From Methylobacterium organophilum (GTDB lineage Bacteria > Pseudomonadota > Alphaproteobacteria > Rhizobiales > Beijerinckiaceae): 64,000 bases of DNA. How positions within the stretch are numbered: the stretch's first letter is position 1; each line of letters opens with the position of its first letter. Location: the NCBI RefSeq assembly GCF_022179465.1, contig NZ_BPQV01000009.1:62001-126000 (forward strand), written 5' to 3'. A program made the position numbers and the translations under genes. This document shows positions 58,611 through 64,000 of the stretch, piece after piece. A model generated the notes under the pieces. The model was given only the letters and a program-made list of their open reading frames with translations, searched no databases and was not told where the DNA came from.

Positions 58611-60177
58611 CGGGCGGCGACCTCGGACGCGGCGTCGGCCAGCTTGGGCTTCTCCGCCGTCTTGAGCTTCAGCGTCTCGGCCTCGGCGGCCTGCGTGTTG
58701 GCGAGCGCGGCGCGCATGTTCTGCATCAGCTGGTCCGTCGACGGGGCGAAGGTGTCGAGGACCGGCGCGGGATGGACGCCGTACCAGATCGTCAGGGCGA
58801 CGAGGGGGGCGATGATCAGCTTCTCGCGGGTGTCCAGATCGAGAATGCCCTGGAGGCTCGGCTTCTCGAGCTTGCCGTAGATCACCCGGGCGTAGAGCCA
58901 GAGGGCGTAGGCCGCCGAGAGGATGATGCCAAAGACCGAGAAGAAGGCCACGGTCGGGTTCGTCCGGAAGGCGCCCATCATGGCCAGGAACTCGCCGACG
59001 AAGCCGGAGGTGCCGGGCAGGCCGACATTGGCCATGGTGAAGACCATCATCGCCGCCGCGTAGAGCGGCATCCGCTTCACCAGGCCGCCATAGGCCGCGA
59101 TCTCGCGGGTGTGCATGCGGTCGTAGACCACGCCGACGCAGAGGAAGAGCGCGCCCGAGACGATGCCGTGGGAGATCATCAGGAACAGGGCGCCCTGGAT
59201 GCCCTGCTCGTTCAGCGTGAACAGGCCGAGCGTCACGAAGCCCATATGCGCCACGGAGGAATAGGCGATCAGCTTCTTGATGTCGGTCTGCATCATCGCG
59301 GTGAGCGAGGTGAAGATGATCGCGATCACCGAGAGGGCGAAGACGAGGGGCGCGAAGGACTGGCTCGCATCCGGCAGCATCGGCAGCGAGATCCGGATGA
59401 AGCCGTAGCCGCCCATCTTCAGGAGGATGCCCGCCAGGATCACCGAGCCGGCGGTGGGCGCCTCGACGTGGGCGTCCGGCAGCCAGGTATGGACCGGCCA
59501 CATCGGCATCTTCACCGCGAAGGAGGCGAAGAAGGCGAGCCAGAGCCAGGTCTGCATGCCCACCGGGAAGCGGTGCGCGAGCAGGGTCGGGATGTCGGTC
59601 GTGCCGGCCTCCCAGTACATCGCCATGATGGCGAGCAGCATCAGCACCGAGCCGAGCAGGGTGTACAGGAAGAACTTGAAGCTCGCGTAGATCCGGCGCT
59701 TGCCGCCCCAGATGCCGATGATGAGGAACATCGGGATCAGTCCGGCCTCGAAGAACAGGTAGAACAGCACCAGGTCGAGGGCGCAGAACACGCCGATCAT
59801 CGTCGTCTCGAGGACGAGGAAGGCGACGAAGTACTCCTTCACGCGGCTCTCGACCGAGAGCCACGAGGCGCCGATGCAGAACGGCATCAGGAAGGTGGTC
59901 AGCAGGATCAGCGGCATCGAGAAGCCATCGACGCCGAGCTTGAACTTGATCGTCTCGGCGAGCCAGCCATGGGTCTCGACGAGCTGGAAGCTCGGGCTCG
60001 CCACGTCGTAGCGCGCCCAGGCGACCAGGGAGAGCAGGAAGGTGACCACCGTGGTGATCAGCGCTGCCCAGCGGGCGTTGCGCTTCACGCCCTCGGTCTC
60101 GTCGCCGAGGGTCAGGATGAAGGCCGCACCGACGAGCGGAACGATCAGCAGGCCCGAGAGGATGCCGAGACCGAGCA

Positions 60178-60178
<1 letters not shown>
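58607..60178 (-). CDS. nuoM: NADH-quinone oxidoreductase subunit M
   Basis: A 523-residue proton-pumping subunit. Landmarks are [21 protein letters not shown] (key Glu), [20 protein letters not shown] and [19 protein letters not shown]. The C-terminus carries a polar Ala/Lys/Glu-rich tail of about 35 residues after the last helix. Its ATG overlaps the nuoL stop by one base (TGATG). Confidence 0.96.
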
Positions 60179-62265
<2,087 letters not shown>

Positions 62266-62320
62266 GTCGGGCAGAAGCCTCGCAGAAGGCGGAAGGAAAG
62301 GGCGGCGGCGCTCGGCGCGG

Positions 62321-62626
62321 TCACCCCTTCATCATGCTCACGTCCTCGACGGCGATAGAGCCGCGGTTGCGGAAGAACACCACCAAGATGGCGAGCCCGA
62401 TGGCGGCCTCGGCGGCGGCGACGGTCAGCACGAACAGAGCGAAGACCTGCCCGGTGATGTCGCCGAGATGGGTCGAGAAGGCCACGAGGTTGATGTTCAC
62501 GGCGAGCAGGATCAGCTCGACCGACATCAGGATCACGATGACGTTCTTGCGGTTGATGAAGATCCCGAGCACCCCGAGGGTGAACAGGATCGCGGCGACC
62601 GTCAGGTAGTGGCTCAGGCCGATCAT
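62321..62626 (-). CDS. nuoK: NADH-quinone oxidoreductase subunit K
   Basis: A 101-residue three-helix subunit. Conserved acidic residues sit in [16 protein letters not shown] and [17 protein letters not shown], both part of the proton path. Length is exact for NuoK. It lies between nuoL and nuoJ in the usual order. Confidence 0.97.
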   Translation of the reverse strand: MIGLSHYLTVAAILFTLGVLGIFINRKNVIVILMSVELILLAVNINLVAFSTHLGDITGQVFALFVLTVAAAEAAIGLAILVVFFRNRGSIAVEDVSMMKG

Positions 62627-62650
62627 GACGAAGACTCCTGCCTAGCCTGT

Positions 62651-63271
62651 TCAGACCTCGACGCCCTGGCGCGAGGGCACCTTGACGTTGGTCACGGCCA
62701 TGCCCTGCGTGCGGGCGTTCTGGACGGCGATGTTCTGGCGCTTCACGCCCGGGCGGTCCCTCAGCGTCAGCACGATCGCGCCGATCATCGCCACCAGCAG
62801 GACGAGGCCGGCGATCTGGAAGAAGTAGACGTAGTCCGTGTAGAGGACGCGCCCGAGCTCCTGGGCGTTGGTCAGGCCCTCGGCACCGGCGGCGCGGCCG
62901 AGGGGCGCCTGCACGAGGCCGGGATCGATCGTCCAGGATCCGACGACGAGGATGAGCTCGATGGCGAAGACCGCGCCGATCAGCGCGCCGATCGGCAGGT
63001 AGCGCTGGAAGCCCTGGCGAAGCGCGGCAAAATCCACGTCGAGCATCATCACGACGAAGAGGAACAGCACCGCCACGGCGCCGACATAGACGACCACCAG
63101 GATCATCGCCAGGAACTCGGCGCCCATCAGCACGAACAGGCCGGCCGCGTTCACGAAGGCGAGGATCAGGAACAGAACGGACGTGACCGGGTTCCTCGCC
63201 GAGATGACCATGAAGGCCGAGGCGAGGGCGACGCCCGCGAAGAGGTAGAAGAAGGCGGCGGCTGCGGTCAT
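62651..63271 (-). CDS. nuoJ: NADH-quinone oxidoreductase subunit J
   Basis: A 206-residue five-helix membrane subunit. LAFVNAAGLFVLMGAEFLAMILVVVYVGAVAVLFLFVVMML is the core helix pair of NuoJ, here split in description: NAAGLFVLMGAEFLAM and VVYVGAVAVLFLFVVM. The ATG at 63271 is chosen; the frame is open to 63379 but that part is polar and unlike NuoJ. It lies 24 nt before nuoK. Confidence 0.95.
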   Translation of the reverse strand: MTAAAAFFYLFAGVALASAFMVISARNPVTSVLFLILAFVNAAGLFVLMGAEFLAMILVVVYVGAVAVLFLFVVMMLDVDFAALRQGFQRYLPIGALIGAVFAIELILVVGSWTIDPGLVQAPLGRAAGAEGLTNAQELGRVLYTDYVYFFQIAGLVLLVAMIGAIVLTLRDRPGVKRQNIAVQNARTQGMAVTNVKVPSRQGVEV

Positions 63272-63404
63272 GCGGTCTTCAGCGTAGCCGCCCTGCGAGA
63301 GCGGCTCCTCCTGCCTTGAGAGACTCGGTCGAACCGCGGCGGGCGGCCCGTCTATAAAACCCGGTCCTGCGGCGCACAACCGGCGCGCCGCCCGGTCCGG
63401 AGCG

Positions 63405-63893
63405 TCAGCGATACGGCGCGTCGATCGCGATGTTGCGGGCGATCTCGCGCTCCCAGCGGTCGCCGTTCGCGAGCAGCTTCTGCTTGTCGTAGAGCAGCTC
63501 TTCCCGGGTCTCGACGGAGAACTCGAAGTTCGGCCCCTCGACGATGGCGTCCACCGGGCAGGCCTCCTGGCACATGCCGCAATAGATGCACTTCACCATG
63601 TCGATGTCGTAGCGGGTGGTGCGCCGCGTGCCGTCGTTGCGGCGCGGCCCCGCCTCGATGGTGATGGCCTGGGCCGGGCAGATCGCCTCGCAGAGCTTGC
63701 AGGCGATGCAGCGTTCCTCGCCGTTGGGATAACGCCGCAGGGCGTGCTCCCCGCGGAAGCGGGGGCCGCGATGGCCCATCTCGAACGGGTAGTTGATGGT
63801 GGCCTTGGGCTTGAAGAAGTACTTCATGGCGAGGACGAACCCCGACACGAACTCCTTGAGCAGAAGGCTGCGTGCGACCTGATCGAGCTTCAC
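63405..63893 (-). CDS. nuoI: NADH-quinone oxidoreductase subunit I
   Basis: A 162-residue peripheral iron-sulfur subunit linking the arms of complex I. Two 4Fe-4S motifs are complete: [12 protein letters not shown] and [12 protein letters not shown] (clusters N6a and N6b). [16 protein letters not shown] precedes them. Length is typical for alphaproteobacteria. A 133-bp gap separates it from nuoJ and holds no gene. Confidence 0.97.
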   Translation of the reverse strand: MKLDQVARSLLLKEFVSGFVLAMKYFFKPKATINYPFEMGHRGPRFRGEHALRRYPNGEERCIACKLCEAICPAQAITIEAGPRRNDGTRRTTRYDIDMVKCIYCGMCQEACPVDAIVEGPNFEFSVETREELLYDKQKLLANGDRWEREIARNIAIDAPYR

Positions 63894-63918
63894 GGCGCGA
63901 TCTCCGATGCGGTTGCGG

Positions 63919-64000
63919 TCAGGCCCCCGGCGCGAGGCCGGTGAGCTTGAGGACGAAGGCGACGACGACGACCGAGATCAGCGAGAGGGGAAGGAACACC
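63919..64000 (-). CDS. nuoH: NADH-quinone oxidoreductase subunit H (C-terminus only)
   Basis: Only the last 26 codons lie in the window, ending in KLTGLAPGA and a TGA at 63921-63919. The hydrophobic segment [16 protein letters not shown] fits the last helix of NuoH, and the position just upstream of nuoI is the standard one. The rest lies beyond base 64000. Confidence 0.8.
   Translation of the reverse strand, partial: VFLPLSLISVVVVAFVLKLTGLAPGA

Overview
This 64 kb window is GC-rich chromosomal DNA from an alphaproteobacterium. The best guess is the order Hyphomicrobiales, probably Methylobacterium or a close relative. Three things suggest this: the gene order nuoH-I-J-K-L-M-N / birA / rnj / mce / DUF1467 / proS / lolC / lolD / dnaE, a split tRNA-Arg(CCU) gene of the kind known in Agrobacterium, and an OxlT-type oxalate/formate antiporter with methylmalonyl-CoA epimerase. 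The genus assignment is inference. I saw no prophage, insertion sequence or CRISPR array.

Layout. 1-3.6 kb: a cardiolipin synthase cut by the window edge, an M48 lipoprotein protease and a thermonuclease-like exported protein. 3.7-6.7 kb: a tRNA-Arg(CCU) gene interrupted by a 254-nt group I intron, an XRE regulator, metK and trmB. 6.7-19.7 kb: accessory metabolism and export (a HIBADH-family reductase, an exported alpha/beta hydrolase, four transporters, an SDR, a SWIB protein, two PRC-barrel proteins and an FkbM-type methyltransferase). 19.7-30 kb: mmcB, a substrate-binding-like protein coupled to DedA, a chemoreceptor, pdxY, PhzF, NUDIX, a zur/znu zinc locus, a CsaA-like protein and ExoD. 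30-38 kb: BcsS-like protein, an Fe-S (6-4) photolyase with a formyltransferase and a DUF2256 protein, a molybdenum-cofactor maturation operon, an amino-acid-type binding protein and infA. 38-44 kb: parC, recO, a ChaC cyclotransferase and oxlT. 44-64 kb: the long minus-strand block from nuoH down to dnaE.

How the genes work together. nuoH-N encode the membrane arm and NuoI connector of respiratory complex I. ZnuC and ZnuB form a zinc importer facing Zur, with a Zur-like palindrome between them. XdhC halves, a MoeA-like protein and a MocA-like transferase form a translationally coupled Mo-cofactor operon. LolCD exports lipoproteins. The photolyase group repairs UV damage.

Most interesting signals. 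Two perfect alphaproteobacterial LexA boxes (GTTC-N7-GTTC) lie in this window. One precedes parC. The other sits inside the spacer of a promoter that drives an unannotated 34-residue single-helix membrane peptide with a strong ribosome binding site, between lolD and dnaE. By analogy with Caulobacter SidA, this peptide is a candidate SOS-induced division or membrane inhibitor. Other notable items are the tRNA intron, a promoter-to-terminator small RNA candidate near 52.1 kb, two EcfG-like promoters, and an unusual cysteine spacing in the photolyase Fe-S site.
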